Origin: Ktedonobacteraceae bacterium
Lineage (GTDB): Bacteria; Chloroflexota; Ktedonobacteria; Ktedonobacterales; Ktedonobacteraceae
Reading direction: 5' to 3'
DNA: 36,038 bases
NCBI GenBank assembly: GCA_014896635.1
Contig: JADBKA010000017.1
Location: 1 to 36,038, forward strand
A program made the translations under genes and the position numbers. The notes below the pieces were generated by a model, which searched no databases, was not told the DNA's origin, and saw nothing but the letters and a program-made list of their open reading frames with translations. This document shows positions 8,048-16,329 of the stretch, in pieces; the stretch's first letter is position 1, and each line of letters starts with the position of its first letter.

Positions 8048-9258
8048 CAGCGTTCCTCCTCAAGCACCGCCAGCACTGCCTCTACTTCGCGCACAAAATC
8101 ATCTTCTTTGGCCCAGGAGATCAGGGCTTCTAGCTGGTCAACCTTCAATTTCTTCAGCGAAGTCACACCCCATACGCCTGCAACCAGATCCTGCAACTGG
8201 TCGTCGCCGATCTGCGAACTCGTCACGTTACGCAGCACCTGTAAGCGACTGGCGCTCGCAGTAGTGGCGCCGCGCGATTCGCGCAATTTGCTGATCAGGG
8301 CGCGGGCGTGCTCGCGCTCACGCACGGTCAGGCCCGGCGGCTCATCGAGATCCTCCAGCTCATCTTCAAACGCTTCATCAGGGGTGACCTCCTCATCAAA
8401 AGATGTCGGAGTGACATAATATTCGTCATCGCTGCCATTCTCTTCTTCGTCCTCTTCCTCCAGTGCATCAGCGGCTGTAGGAGAGGTGGCGCGTAGCGGG
8501 GAAGGCAGTTCAGAGGCCGGGCGCAGGGCTGCCGGGTTGAGTCCAGGCGCCTTCTGTTCGTGGCGCGGTTCGGAATGATCGTCGGAATGCCTGGCAGAAG
8601 TATTCGCTGTTTCGTTGTTATTATTATTCTGCGCCGCATTCTCCTGAGAGACCAGGTAGTGCAGGCGGTCTACCGCTTCGCGCAGGTTTACACCTCTGAG
8701 TGATTTCACCTTCAGCAGGTGCATGGCCTGTGTTGGATTCAAATTAAAATTTTCGCGGATGTACTGGATAAAGTCAGGAAGATTCAGAGGAGCGCGATTC
8801 TCATCGGAAGAAACAGCGGAGGAAGGCGTGTTCGCACCTGCGTCCTGGCGAGCCAGCTTTTCTTCGTCACGTTCTCCGCGCAGATCGGGTGACGCTTCGC
8901 GCACCTGCGGCGCTGGTTGAGTGGTGGTCGGGGGAGCCGGCACAGCGGCGGGACGGCTGGTGGGCCTGGCAGATGGCGCGGGCAGAGGTTTTGTCGTGCT
9001 GCTAGCCTGACCCTGTGCAGTTACTGTGAGTGAACGCTGAAGTATCTGAGGCAATCTCTGTGCCACATGGCCGACAAGCTGGCTCAAACCCTCTTCCGCT
9101 TCATACAATAGCTGCTCGCGCTGTTCAGCGTTCGCGCCCACAGGCACAGGTATGCTCATCTCGACGGTATGAGTACGCCCGCCGGCGGTAAATTGTGTCG
9201 TATAGCTCAGCCAGATATAATCACCCGCTCCTTCCGGCTTATTCACCTGATTATTCAT
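8047..9258 (-). CDS. Uncharacterised acidic multi-domain protein, coupled to rsmD
   Basis: I do not recognise this 403-aa protein. The N-terminal 80 residues look folded (DYIWLSYTTQFTAGG, then a Gln/Leu-rich helix). A Pro/Ala/Thr-rich linker follows to about residue 155. A helical block (PDFIQYIRENFNLNPTQAMH, then LLKVKSLRGVNLREAVDRLH) leads to an Asn run and a very acidic stretch rich in Glu/Asp. The C-terminal 85 residues are helical and end in VWGVTSLKKLKVDQLEALIS. That tail resembles the small helical modules at the ends of phage recombination proteins and GemA-like proteins, but this is only a visual similarity. The start at 9258 has AGGAG 10 nt upstream; an ATG at 9267 is too close to it. 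It has its own promoter (9341-9369) and overlaps rsmD by one base. Confidence 0.75.
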   Translation of the reverse strand: MNNQVNKPEGAGDYIWLSYTTQFTAGGRTHTVEMSIPVPVGANAEQREQLLYEAEEGLSQLVGHVAQRLPQILQRSLTVTAQGQASSTTKPLPAPSARPTSRPAAVPAPPTTTQPAPQVREASPDLRGERDEEKLARQDAGANTPSSAVSSDENRAPLNLPDFIQYIRENFNLNPTQAMHLLKVKSLRGVNLREAVDRLHYLVSQENAAQNNNNNETANTSARHSDDHSEPRHEQKAPGLNPAALRPASELPSPLRATSPTAADALEEEDEEENGSDDEYYVTPTSFDEEVTPDEAFEDELEDLDEPPGLTVREREHARALISKLRESRGATTASASRLQVLRNVTSSQIGDDQLQDLVAGVWGVTSLKKLKVDQLEALISWAKEDDFVREVEAVLAVLEEER

Positions 9259-9340
9259 GGAAACCATTCTCCTGCCTGTTGCTCTTCCTGACTTCTGGGA
9301 AATTTCGATTGACCTGGCGTATTACCGGTGCTCGTATGAC

Positions 9341-9369
9341 ATTATATCGTTGAACGCTCTCTAAAGCAA
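9341..9369 (-). promoter_or_regulatory. Leftward sigma70-type promoter
   Basis: On the minus strand, TTGCTT (9369-9364), a 17-nt spacer and a perfect TATAAT (9346-9341). The predicted start near 9334 leaves a leader of about 75 nt before the acidic-protein ATG at 9258. Confidence 0.75.
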
Positions 9370-9397
9370 ACCCTTTTTCTCGTGATATGCAGGGGGT

Positions 9398-9412
9398 CCA
9401 GGAGGGCCTTGC
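9398..9412. repeat. Dispersed 15-bp repeat CCAGGAGGGCCTTGC
   Basis: This 15-mer is found exactly, in reverse orientation, at 21219-21233 inside a hairpin. The preceding 10-mer GGGGTCCAGG (9393-9402) also recurs at 34063-34072. It lies between two divergent promoters. It belongs to the GC-rich intergenic repeat family described at 1060 and 13863. Confidence 0.6.
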
Positions 9413-9525
9413 CTTTCAGTGGCGCGAAGTGTCCCCCCAAATCCTTTTTTCCCCTTTGCTCCATTGGCAGAGGCATGGAAAACTGAAAAGCTCTGGATGG
9501 AATCTAAAAGTCAGTGAAAAAAGCA

Positions 9526-9554
9526 TTGCTTCTTGAAAAATTTGCTGGTATAAT
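9526..9554 (+). promoter_or_regulatory. Rightward promoter with extended -10
   Basis: TTGCTT (9526-9531), 17-nt spacer, TATAAT (9549-9554), with TGG just before the -10 giving an extended -10. The start should fall near 9561, in the centre of a 14-bp palindrome. It would drive the 75-aa protein, the MazF-like protein and selA, which follow with gaps of 37 and 26 nt. Confidence 0.78.
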
Positions 9555-9568
9555 CTCCAACGTTGGAG
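9555..9568. promoter_or_regulatory. 14-bp perfect palindrome at the transcription start
   Basis: CTCCAACGTTGGAG is perfectly self-complementary and begins at the base after the -10 hexamer. A protein bound here would block the promoter. By analogy with toxin-antitoxin modules it may be an autoregulatory operator, though the small upstream protein shows no obvious DNA-binding fold. Confidence 0.55.
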
Positions 9569-9661
9569 CAAATATCAGCACTCACTTTTTTGCACATAGA
9601 ATAACCCCGGCCAGTTATGCCTGCGGGCTGCTGGACCCTGGAATAGTAAGAGGTAGTTTTT

Positions 9662-9889
9662 ATGGCAACGAATTGTGACTTCAGCCGTTCTTCCTTGCTT
9701 AGCGAGCAGTACCAGCGTGAAATGGACCTCATAGCTGTTGCCTTACAAGAAGAAGACCAGGACGAGCGAGATGAACGTCTCAATCTCGTTGCCCATGCCT
9801 GGTCCCTCACCACTCTCTGTTTTCAGAAGCAATTGGACGCAAACGACGCACCTGTCTCCAATCCTTCAAGCGTTCTGATTCGTCCTTAG
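9662..9889 (+). CDS. Small hypothetical protein, possible partner of the MazF-like protein
   Basis: I do not recognise this 75-aa protein. It is acidic and mostly helical in the middle (SEQYQREMDLIAVALQEEDQ, then DERDERLNLVAHAW) with a flexible Pro/Ser-rich end. The ATG has an AAGAGG site about 8 nt upstream and follows a strong promoter by about 100 nt. It is 37 nt upstream of a MazF/PemK-like gene, the usual antitoxin position. Size and charge fit an antitoxin, but no MazE, AbrB or ribbon-helix-helix motif is visible, so the role is inferred only from position. Confidence 0.6.
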   Translation: MATNCDFSRSSLLSEQYQREMDLIAVALQEEDQDERDERLNLVAHAWSLTTLCFQKQLDANDAPVSNPSSVLIRP

Positions 9890-9926
9890 TCTGTTGGTTA
9901 TGAAGCCAGCTAGGGATTGAAATACC

Positions 9927-10358
9927 ATGCCGCATCCACCAGAACTTGCACCGGAAGCTCTGACATATCAAACACCTGTGCAGTTTGGCATGGTGTACTG
10001 GGTGAATTTTGGCTACCCCTCTCTTCCTCCAGGTATCGAGGAGAAGCGCATTCTGGACTGGCACCCGGCTCTTGTTGTATCGGGTGAGCCGTTTTGTCGC
10101 CATGCCGGTGCGGTGAACGTGGTGGCGCTCACTTCCTATCGCGGCAAGCTTCGTCCTTATCATCATCTGCTGCTCAAACGTGACTATCCTCTGCTCGACA
10201 CTGATAGTCTCGTCAAGACAGAGCTGATGTACCCGGTATTGCGCTCGTTGCTGGCCGACCAGTATGCGATCTGCCGGCTGAACGATGTTGACCTGAGAGC
10301 GATCATGGGGAAAATCGCCAATAGTCTGGCGATCACGATGTTCTATTCGCTACACTGA
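9927..10358 (+). CDS. MazF/PemK-like fold protein
   Basis: A 143-aa protein with the layout of the PemK/MazF SH3-like barrel. FGMVYWVNFG (20-29) matches the family GxVxWVxF strand. WHPALVVSGEP matches the RPxLVVS strand, with His in place of the usual Arg. VNVVALTSYRG carries the TS pair found at the MazF active site. HHLLLKRDYPLLDTDSLVKT matches the central strand and the Ser-Val/Leu-Lys segment. MazF proteins are sequence-specific endoribonucleases inhibited by a small antitoxin. The missing Arg may reduce or change activity. The ribosome site is AGGGA, 10 nt upstream. The gene lies between a 75-aa possible antitoxin and selA, all likely on one transcript. Confidence 0.7.
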   Translation: MPHPPELAPEALTYQTPVQFGMVYWVNFGYPSLPPGIEEKRILDWHPALVVSGEPFCRHAGAVNVVALTSYRGKLRPYHHLLLKRDYPLLDTDSLVKTELMYPVLRSLLADQYAICRLNDVDLRAIMGKIANSLAITMFYSLH

Positions 10359-10384
10359 CGTCGATGTGAAGGAGGGTTGCCGCC

Positions 10385-11791
10385 ATGTCCTGTGATCTCA
10401 ACCACAACCAGCTCCGGCTCCTGCCTTCCGTTGATGATCTTCTGCGCTCACCCACCGGCCAGCAGCTTGTTACGCGCTTCTCTCACGCGCTGGTATTACA
10501 GGCCATTCGCGCGAGTCTTGCCGCTGCGCGCGAGCAGATCCGCGCGGGAGCAGCCTGTCCGCCAGCAGAGGAGTTACTGGTTGCCGCCGAACGCTTTTTA
10601 CAGCAGCAGCAAAGGCCACACCTGCATCCTGTGATCAACGCGACAGGCGTCATCATCAATACCAACCTGGGACGCGCTCCCCTCAGCCAGGAAGCATTGC
10701 AGGCAGTGCAGCAGGTCTCGTCAGGCTATTCTAATCTGGAATACGATCTGGAGGTCGGTGAACGTGGATCGCGTCATACACACGTTGCTTCTCTGCTGCG
10801 TGAATTGACGGGGGCCGAGGCGGCGCTGGTAGTCAATAACAATGCGGCGGCTGTTCTGCTGGCGCTGAGCGCGCTGGCGGCTGGCCGCGAAGTCGTGATC
10901 TCACGTGGCCAGCTTGTGGAGATCGGCGGCGGCTTTCGCGTTCCTGATGTGATGCGCCAGAGTGGCTGTGAGCTGGTCGAGGTCGGCACAACAAATCGCA
11001 CACGCATCGGCGACTACGAGAGCGCGCTCTCCGAGCGTACAGCCCTGCTGCTGGCAGTCCATCCAAGCAATTTCCTGATCACCGGCTTTACCGAGTCAAC
11101 GCCGCTGAGCGCGCTAGTCGAGCTGGCTCGCCGGCATGATCTGCTAGTGATGGAAGATCTTGGCAGCGGCTGCCTGCTTAGCAGCGAACGGTATGGACTG
11201 GCCCACGAGCCGACGCCGCAGGAAGGGATCGCGGCAGGTGCGGATGTCGTGTGCTTCTCCGGCGATAAGCTGCTCGGCGGACCCCAGGCGGGCATTGTTG
11301 TTGGCCGGGCGCAGGTCATCGCCCGGCTGGCAAAGCATCCACTGATGCGTGCAGTACGCATCGACAAGATGACGCTGGCAGCGCTGGAAGCCACTCTGCG
11401 CCACTATCAACGCGGCCAGGCCGAGACACATATCCCCATCTGGCGCATGATCACGGCACGCTCCGAGGAGCTTGCGAGGCGCGCCAGCAACTGGGCGACA
11501 CGCCTGAACCGGCAGGCGCTGCCGGCCCGTGTGCAGCCGGGTCAGTCAACTATCGGCGGTGGCTCCCTGCCCGGCGAGACTCTTCCCACTACCCTGCTGG
11601 CGATAGACGCCGCACAGGTCGCGCTGCCGCTCGAAGAACTGGCAAAGCGCCTGCGTACACGTCCTCTTCCCATCGTGGCGCGCATCCTGCGCGATACGCT
11701 GCTGTTTGATCCGCGTACTGTTCTGCCAGAACAGGACGAGGAACTGCTGCACGCGCTGGAAGCAGAGTTAGATAGCAATCTGCATCATTGA
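10385..11791 (+). CDS. selA: L-seryl-tRNA(Sec) selenium transferase
   Basis: PLP-dependent enzyme that converts Ser-tRNA(Sec) to Sec-tRNA(Sec) using selenophosphate, acting as a large ring-shaped homo-oligomer in the cytoplasm. The 468 aa match the family length. Visible hallmarks are INATGVIINTNLGRAPLS, EYDLEVGERGSRH, VVNNNAAAVLLAL, RGQLVEIGGGFRVPDVM, VGTTNRTRIGDY and FSGDKLLGGPQAG. The PLP lysine is K295, the same number as in E. coli SelA. The C-terminal IGGGSLPGE is also typical. The start has AAGGAGGG 8 nt upstream. No selB, selC or selD is in the window. SelA-like proteins sometimes occur outside selenocysteine systems, so the role needs the rest of the genome. Confidence 0.93.
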   Translation: MSCDLNHNQLRLLPSVDDLLRSPTGQQLVTRFSHALVLQAIRASLAAAREQIRAGAACPPAEELLVAAERFLQQQQRPHLHPVINATGVIINTNLGRAPLSQEALQAVQQVSSGYSNLEYDLEVGERGSRHTHVASLLRELTGAEAALVVNNNAAAVLLALSALAAGREVVISRGQLVEIGGGFRVPDVMRQSGCELVEVGTTNRTRIGDYESALSERTALLLAVHPSNFLITGFTESTPLSALVELARRHDLLVMEDLGSGCLLSSERYGLAHEPTPQEGIAAGADVVCFSGDKLLGGPQAGIVVGRAQVIARLAKHPLMRAVRIDKMTLAALEATLRHYQRGQAETHIPIWRMITARSEELARRASNWATRLNRQALPARVQPGQSTIGGGSLPGETLPTTLLAIDAAQVALPLEELAKRLRTRPLPIVARILRDTLLFDPRTVLPEQDEELLHALEAELDSNLHH

Positions 11792-11816
11792 AATTCTCCA
11801 CAACCTGCCGTATAAT
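11788..11816 (+). promoter_or_regulatory. Sigma70-type promoter for the S9 peptidase
   Basis: TTGAAA (11788-11793), 17-nt spacer and TATAAT (11811-11816). The -35 overlaps the selA stop codon. The start near 11823 gives a leader of about 38 nt, so the peptidase can be expressed separately from selA. Confidence 0.78.
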
Positions 11817-11860
11817 AGCAAAGGTGCCACAACTCTGCATTTCACGCGAAAGGATATATC

Positions 11861-13801
11861 ATGGTTGATCGACGTGTTGCTCCTTATGGTTCGTGGAAAT
11901 CCCCCATTACGACTGACCTCATCCTCTCAGAGACAATCGGGCTGGGTCTGCCAGCCCTGGAAGGCGAGACGACGTACTGGATCGAGCGCAGACCACGTGA
12001 AGGCGGACGCAACGTCGTGGTACGTCGCACACCCGATGGCGCAGTCATGGAGATGTTTCCCCTCACCTTCAATGCGCGCACCCAGGTTCACGAATACGGC
12101 GGCGGCGACTACACGGTGAGCAACGGTGTTGTCTATTTCTCGAATTTCAGCGATCAGCGTCTCTACCGCGTTATAGCTGGCAGCGAGCCACAAGCGATCA
12201 CCCCGGAGGGTGCAGTGCGCTATGCCGATGCCATCGTAGATCAACAGCGCCGGCGCCTGATCTGCGTCCGTGAGGATCATCGCAATAGCGAGCGAGAGGC
12301 CGTGAATACGCTGGTGAGCGTGGCGCTCGATGGAGATGGAACAGAAGAGCCATGCGTACTGGTGGAAGGGAACGATTTCTATTCGACACCGCGCTTGAGT
12401 CCCGATGGTTCGCGCCTGGCCTGGCTGACCTGGCACCATCCCAATATGCCCTGGGATGGCTGCGAACTATGGCAAGGCAGGTTCGATACAGATGGCGCGG
12501 TGATCGATCAGGAGCTTGTTGCGGGCGGACCACAGGAATCGATCTTCCAGCCACAGTGGTCCCCAGACGGGACGCTTTACTTCATCTCGGATCGTAGCGG
12601 CTGGTGGAATATCTATCGCTCGCGCGGCGGGCAGGTCGAAGCCGTTTGCCTGAAAGAGGCAGAATTTGGCCTGCCGCAATGGGTTTTTGGCCTGTCCACT
12701 TATGCTTTTACTTCGCCAGAGCGGATCATCTGTCGCTATACAGAAAAAGGCGTCACCCACCTGACTTCTCTCGATACTACTACCGGCCAGCTCACGCCCA
12801 TCGAAACACCATATACGGGTTTTGCAGATATCCGTGCTACCGCCGGGCGAGCCGTGTTTCTGGCCTCTTCACCCACCGAGGCCGTAGCACTGTTACAACT
12901 GGACCTGGCAAGCGGCAAGATCGAGATTCTGCGCCGTTCCAGCACGATCTCCATCGACCCGGCTTACATCTCGCTTGCAGAGCCTATTGAGTTTCCGACC
13001 GAACACGGCCTGACGGCCTATGCCTTTTACTATCCGCCGCACAATGCCGATTATCAGGCGCCCGCCGGCGAACTGCCACCTCTGCTGGTCAACTGTCACG
13101 GCGGCCCCACCTCGACGACTTCCAGCTCTCTCGACCTGAACAATGTCCAATACTGGACCAGCCGGGGCTTCGCTGTGCTCGATGTGAACTATGGCGGCAG
13201 CACAGGCTATGGCCGCGCCTACCGCGAGCGACTCAGAGGACAGTGGGGCGTCGTCGATATCGACGATTGCGTCAATGCAGCGCAATATCTCGTTGCACGT
13301 GGACTGGTAGACGGCAAACGGCTTGCGATCAGAGGCGGCAGTGCCGGCGGCTATACAACGCTTGGCGCTCTGACGTTCCGCGACGTCTTTACAGCTGGAG
13401 CCAGCTACTTCGGGGTGAGCGATATCGAGGCACTCGCCAGAGATACGCACAAATTCGAGTCACGCTATATGGACAGTCTGGTCGGACCATATCCTGAGGC
13501 GCGTGATCTCTACATCCAGCGTTCGCCCGTCCATTTCACCGAACGCCTCTCCTGCCCAATCATCTTCTTCCAGGGTCTGGATGACAAGATTGTTCCTCCC
13601 AACCAGGCCGAGGCGATGGTTGAGGCGCTCAAGAAGAAGAAGTTGCCCGTTGCTTATGTGGCTTTTGAGGGTGAGGGCCATGGCTTCCGCCGCGCCGAGA
13701 ATATCAAGCGTTCTCTGGAGAACGAGCTATACTTCTACTCGCGCGTGTTCAAGTTTCCTCTGGCCGAAGAGGTGGAGAGGGCGCAAATAGAGAATCTATA
13801 A
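11861..13801 (+). CDS. S9 family (prolyl oligopeptidase) serine peptidase
   Basis: A 646-aa peptidase with an N-terminal beta-propeller of WD40/TolB-like blades (repeats such as [17 protein letters not shown] and [17 protein letters not shown]) and a C-terminal alpha/beta-hydrolase. The propeller limits access to short peptides. Catalytic residues are visible: S494 in RGGSAGGY, D575 in GLDDKIVPP and H607 in [14 protein letters not shown] near residue 408 is the oxyanion region. This is the acylaminoacyl-peptidase/DPP subgroup. No signal peptide is seen, so it is probably cytoplasmic and recycles peptides. The ribosome site is AAAGGA, 7 nt upstream. It has its own promoter and is followed by a hairpin. 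Confidence 0.92.
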   Translation: MVDRRVAPYGSWKSPITTDLILSETIGLGLPALEGETTYWIERRPREGGRNVVVRRTPDGAVMEMFPLTFNARTQVHEYGGGDYTVSNGVVYFSNFSDQRLYRVIAGSEPQAITPEGAVRYADAIVDQQRRRLICVREDHRNSEREAVNTLVSVALDGDGTEEPCVLVEGNDFYSTPRLSPDGSRLAWLTWHHPNMPWDGCELWQGRFDTDGAVIDQELVAGGPQESIFQPQWSPDGTLYFISDRSGWWNIYRSRGGQVEAVCLKEAEFGLPQWVFGLSTYAFTSPERIICRYTEKGVTHLTSLDTTTGQLTPIETPYTGFADIRATAGRAVFLASSPTEAVALLQLDLASGKIEILRRSSTISIDPAYISLAEPIEFPTEHGLTAYAFYYPPHNADYQAPAGELPPLLVNCHGGPTSTTSSSLDLNNVQYWTSRGFAVLDVNYGGSTGYGRAYRERLRGQWGVVDIDDCVNAAQYLVARGLVDGKRLAIRGGSAGGYTTLGALTFRDVFTAGASYFGVSDIEALARDTHKFESRYMDSLVGPYPEARDLYIQRSPVHFTERLSCPIIFFQGLDDKIVPPNQAEAMVEALKKKKLPVAYVAFEGEGHGFRRAENIKRSLENELYFYSRVFKFPLAEEVERAQIENL

Positions 13802-13816
13802 AGGGGACTCCCCTTT
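13800..13816 (+). terminator. Hairpin at the end of the S9 peptidase
   Basis: Perfect 7-bp stem AAAGGGG (13800-13806) and CCCCTTT (13810-13816) with a 3-nt loop, starting inside the stop codon. No long T-tract follows, so termination may be partial or the hairpin may protect the mRNA end. Confidence 0.5.
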
Positions 13817-13862
13817 CTGCTAAGTTAACGCCTATGAGGGACTCTCCTTTGATCCCACCCCG

Positions 13863-13886
13863 CCAGGAGGAGTTTTGTCCTTCTGG
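13863..13886. repeat. GC-rich hairpin repeat
   Basis: CCAGGAGGA (13863-13871) pairs with TCCTTCTGG (13878-13886) with one wobble around a 6-nt loop. It is similar to the hairpins at 1060 and 21211. It lies in the gap before the TauE/SafE gene. Confidence 0.5.
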
Positions 13887-13972
13887 ACCTCCTCTCAGCG
13901 TGATATACTTCTATTTACATAGATACTATTCAAATTGATGCTTTGTGATTTGCCAGAAGGGCCTTTTTCATC

Positions 13973-14746
13973 ATGACCTTTCCACACATTTTGCTGCTTT
14001 TTGCGGCGGCAGTTTTAGGAGGGACGCTCAACTCGGTGGCTGGCGGAGGAAGCTTTTTCACCTTTCCGGCGCTGCTGTTCGCCCAGGTGCCGCCGATCCA
14101 GGCCAACGCGACCAGTACCGTTGCTCTGTGGCCCGGCTCGGTTGCCAGCGTAGGCGCTTACCGGCGCGAACTGGCACAGCAGCGTCCTGGTCTGCTTGTT
14201 CTGCTTGTCGGGACAAGCCTGATAGGAGGAATACTCGGAGCTATTCTTCTGCTCAGAACACCGCAATCGACGTTTGTAAGCCTTATTCCCTACCTACTTC
14301 TGATGGCGACGTTGCTGTTCACTTTCAGCGGTCCCATCACGACGCGGCTGCGCGTGCGCAATGTGAGTAAAACGCGCCTCTCGCTGGCGGCGCTGATCGG
14401 AGTCTCCATTGCGCAGCTTATTATTGCAATTTATGGTGGTTATTTCGGTGGCGGCATTGGTATTTTGATGCTGGCAAGCCTGGCAATGATGGGCATGGAG
14501 AATATCCATGTCATGAATGCGCTCAAAACACTGCTTGCCACGTGTATCAATGGAGTTGCAGTCGTCACATTTATTGTGGCCGGGGTTGTGACCTGGCCGC
14601 AGGCAATTGTGATGGTCATTGGAGCCATCGTAGGCGGCTATGGCGGTGCCTATTATGCTCGCAAGATCGAACAAAAATGGGTGCGCCTCTTCGTCATCAT
14701 CGTTGGCTTTGCTCTGACCATTTACTTTTTTGTACAACAGGTCTAG
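13973..14746 (+). CDS. Sulfite exporter TauE/SafE (TSUP) family permease
   Basis: A 257-aa inner-membrane protein with about eight hydrophobic segments. It carries the two family repeats: the first near residues 15-60 (GGTLNSVAGGGSFFTFPALL, then ANATSTVALWPG) and the second near 145-195 (IYGGYFGGGIGILMLASLAM, then NALKTLLATCINGVA). TSUP proteins move small anions such as sulfite, sulfoacetate or organic acids across the membrane; the substrate here is unknown. A GAAGGG site lies about 10 nt before the ATG. The DHA2 transporter begins 14 nt after it, so the two are probably one transcript. Confidence 0.9.
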   Translation: MTFPHILLLFAAAVLGGTLNSVAGGGSFFTFPALLFAQVPPIQANATSTVALWPGSVASVGAYRRELAQQRPGLLVLLVGTSLIGGILGAILLLRTPQSTFVSLIPYLLLMATLLFTFSGPITTRLRVRNVSKTRLSLAALIGVSIAQLIIAIYGGYFGGGIGILMLASLAMMGMENIHVMNALKTLLATCINGVAVVTFIVAGVVTWPQAIVMVIGAIVGGYGGAYYARKIEQKWVRLFVIIVGFALTIYFFVQQV

Positions 14747-14760
14747 AAGCGGATTGAGTC

Positions 14761-16284
14761 ATGCAACCACACGAAGCCCAATGCCAGGAGAGAGAGAGAC
14801 GCAGCACAGTACCGATGCAGGATGGACAGATTGCGCATCCACAGAGCGGTACTCTGCCGCAAACTCACAGAAACTGGCCGGTCATGGCCATTGCTGCTAT
14901 CGGCGTGTTCATGGCAACCCTCGACTCGTCGATTGTCAACATCAGTTTGCCGACCATCGCCCGCTACTTCGGTGTACCGCTCAATGGCGCGGTTGAATGG
15001 GTGGTCATCGCTTACCTGGTAACGACTGCCTCGATCCTGCTGACAGCCGGGCGCCTGGCTGATATGATCGGACGCAAAGCCGTCTGGCTGGCAGGTCTCA
15101 TCATTTTCACCGGAGGGTCTGCGCTGTGCGGCGCGGCTCCGTCGCTGACGTTTCTCGTCATCGCACGGGCGCTCCAGGGCCTGGGCGGTGCGCTGCTCAT
15201 GTCAATCAGCCCGGCGCTGGTGACGGGCGCGTTCCCACCACACGAGCGTGGGCGCGCACTCGGCATCAACGCGATTAATGTGGCGCTTGGCGTCAGCGTT
15301 GGCCCGACGCTCGGTGGCTTCATCACCGCCTACTGGTCGTGGCGCTGGATCTTTTACGTCAACGTGCCTATCGGCATTATCGGCATCATCGCTACCATGC
15401 GCATCTTGAAAGAGCCAGCACGCCACTTGCCTACTCGTTTCGATCCTCTGGGGGCCACCATGCTCGGTATCGGTATGGCGTTTCTGACGGCGGGTTTATC
15501 GTTTGGACAGGAGATGGGTTGGAACTCGCCTCTGATTTTGAGCGGGCTGATCGGCGGCACGCTGCTCCTGATCCTGCTGCCGTTTGTGGAAGCGCGCGTT
15601 GCCAATCCGATCATTGTGCTTTCATTGCTCAGGGATCGCGTCTTTACTTCATCCGTTCTCAGTCTGCTGTTGAGCTTCCTGGCGTTGTTCGCCGTCGCTT
15701 TCATGATGCCGTTCTACCTGGAAGAGCTGCGTCTCTTTTCTACAGAGACAGCCGGGTTGCTGCTCACTGCGCAGCCAATAACGATTGCGCTTATTGCGCC
15801 GATCAGCGGTTCGCTGGCGGACCGCTTTGGCTCGCGCTGGCTGGCCGCTGGCGGGCTAACAATGGCATGCATTGGCCTGGTGCTGATCAGCCAGCTCAAC
15901 GCGCAGAGTTCCATCTTTGATATCGTCTGGCGACTGGTTTTCACCAGCGTCGGCCAGGCCATATTCCAGTCGCCGAATAACAGCGCCATGATGGGTGCAG
16001 CGCCGCGTGAACACCAGGGCAGCGCATCCGGCTTTATGGCGACGGCACGCACAATGGGCCAGAGCCTGAGCATCGCGGTGGCCGGCGCTATTTTCACCAG
16101 CCTGGGCGGCGCCACTGCGGGTCTGATGCTCGTAACGTCGCGGCCCGCCGGCTCGCAACTCGCGGCATTGCAGCAGACGTTCACCGGCAGTTTCCAGATC
16201 ACCTTCCTTGTCTGTGCTGCTATCGCGGCTGCTGGCATCTTCGCCTCGCTGGTACGTGGCAAGGAAGAGCGCAGAAGAACATGA
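14761..16284 (+). CDS. MFS transporter, DHA2 (EmrB/QacA) family
   Basis: A 507-aa drug:proton antiporter with 14 predicted membrane segments. Motif D1, LDSSIVNISLPTI, lies in the first segment; motif A, GRLADMIGRKAVW, in the loop between segments 2 and 3; motif C, GVSVGPTLGGFI, in segment 5. The last two mark an antiporter of the 14-TM subfamily. The first 35 residues are hydrophilic. No clear ribosome site precedes the ATG at 14761, so it may be read by coupling from the TauE/SafE gene 14 nt upstream. Substrate specificity cannot be told from sequence; toxic hydrophobic compounds are usual. Confidence 0.92.
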   Translation: MQPHEAQCQERERRSTVPMQDGQIAHPQSGTLPQTHRNWPVMAIAAIGVFMATLDSSIVNISLPTIARYFGVPLNGAVEWVVIAYLVTTASILLTAGRLADMIGRKAVWLAGLIIFTGGSALCGAAPSLTFLVIARALQGLGGALLMSISPALVTGAFPPHERGRALGINAINVALGVSVGPTLGGFITAYWSWRWIFYVNVPIGIIGIIATMRILKEPARHLPTRFDPLGATMLGIGMAFLTAGLSFGQEMGWNSPLILSGLIGGTLLLILLPFVEARVANPIIVLSLLRDRVFTSSVLSLLLSFLALFAVAFMMPFYLEELRLFSTETAGLLLTAQPITIALIAPISGSLADRFGSRWLAAGGLTMACIGLVLISQLNAQSSIFDIVWRLVFTSVGQAIFQSPNNSAMMGAAPREHQGSASGFMATARTMGQSLSIAVAGAIFTSLGGATAGLMLVTSRPAGSQLAALQQTFTGSFQITFLVCAAIAAAGIFASLVRGKEERRRT

Positions 16285-16329
16285 AAAATGCAGTATTTGT
16301 AAGCAGTTATAAAAGGAGGATTCAAGGGT

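Larger units (their letters stand above)
9259..9661. other. Divergent regulatory region
   Basis: This 403-bp gap separates the minus-strand acidic-protein/rsmD unit from the plus-strand unit with the MazF-like gene and selA. It contains two back-to-back promoters with the same -35 (TTGCTT), 17-nt spacing and the same -10 (TATAAT), a copy of the dispersed GC-rich repeat between them, and a 14-bp palindrome after the rightward -10. No further gene is seen. Confidence 0.7.
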
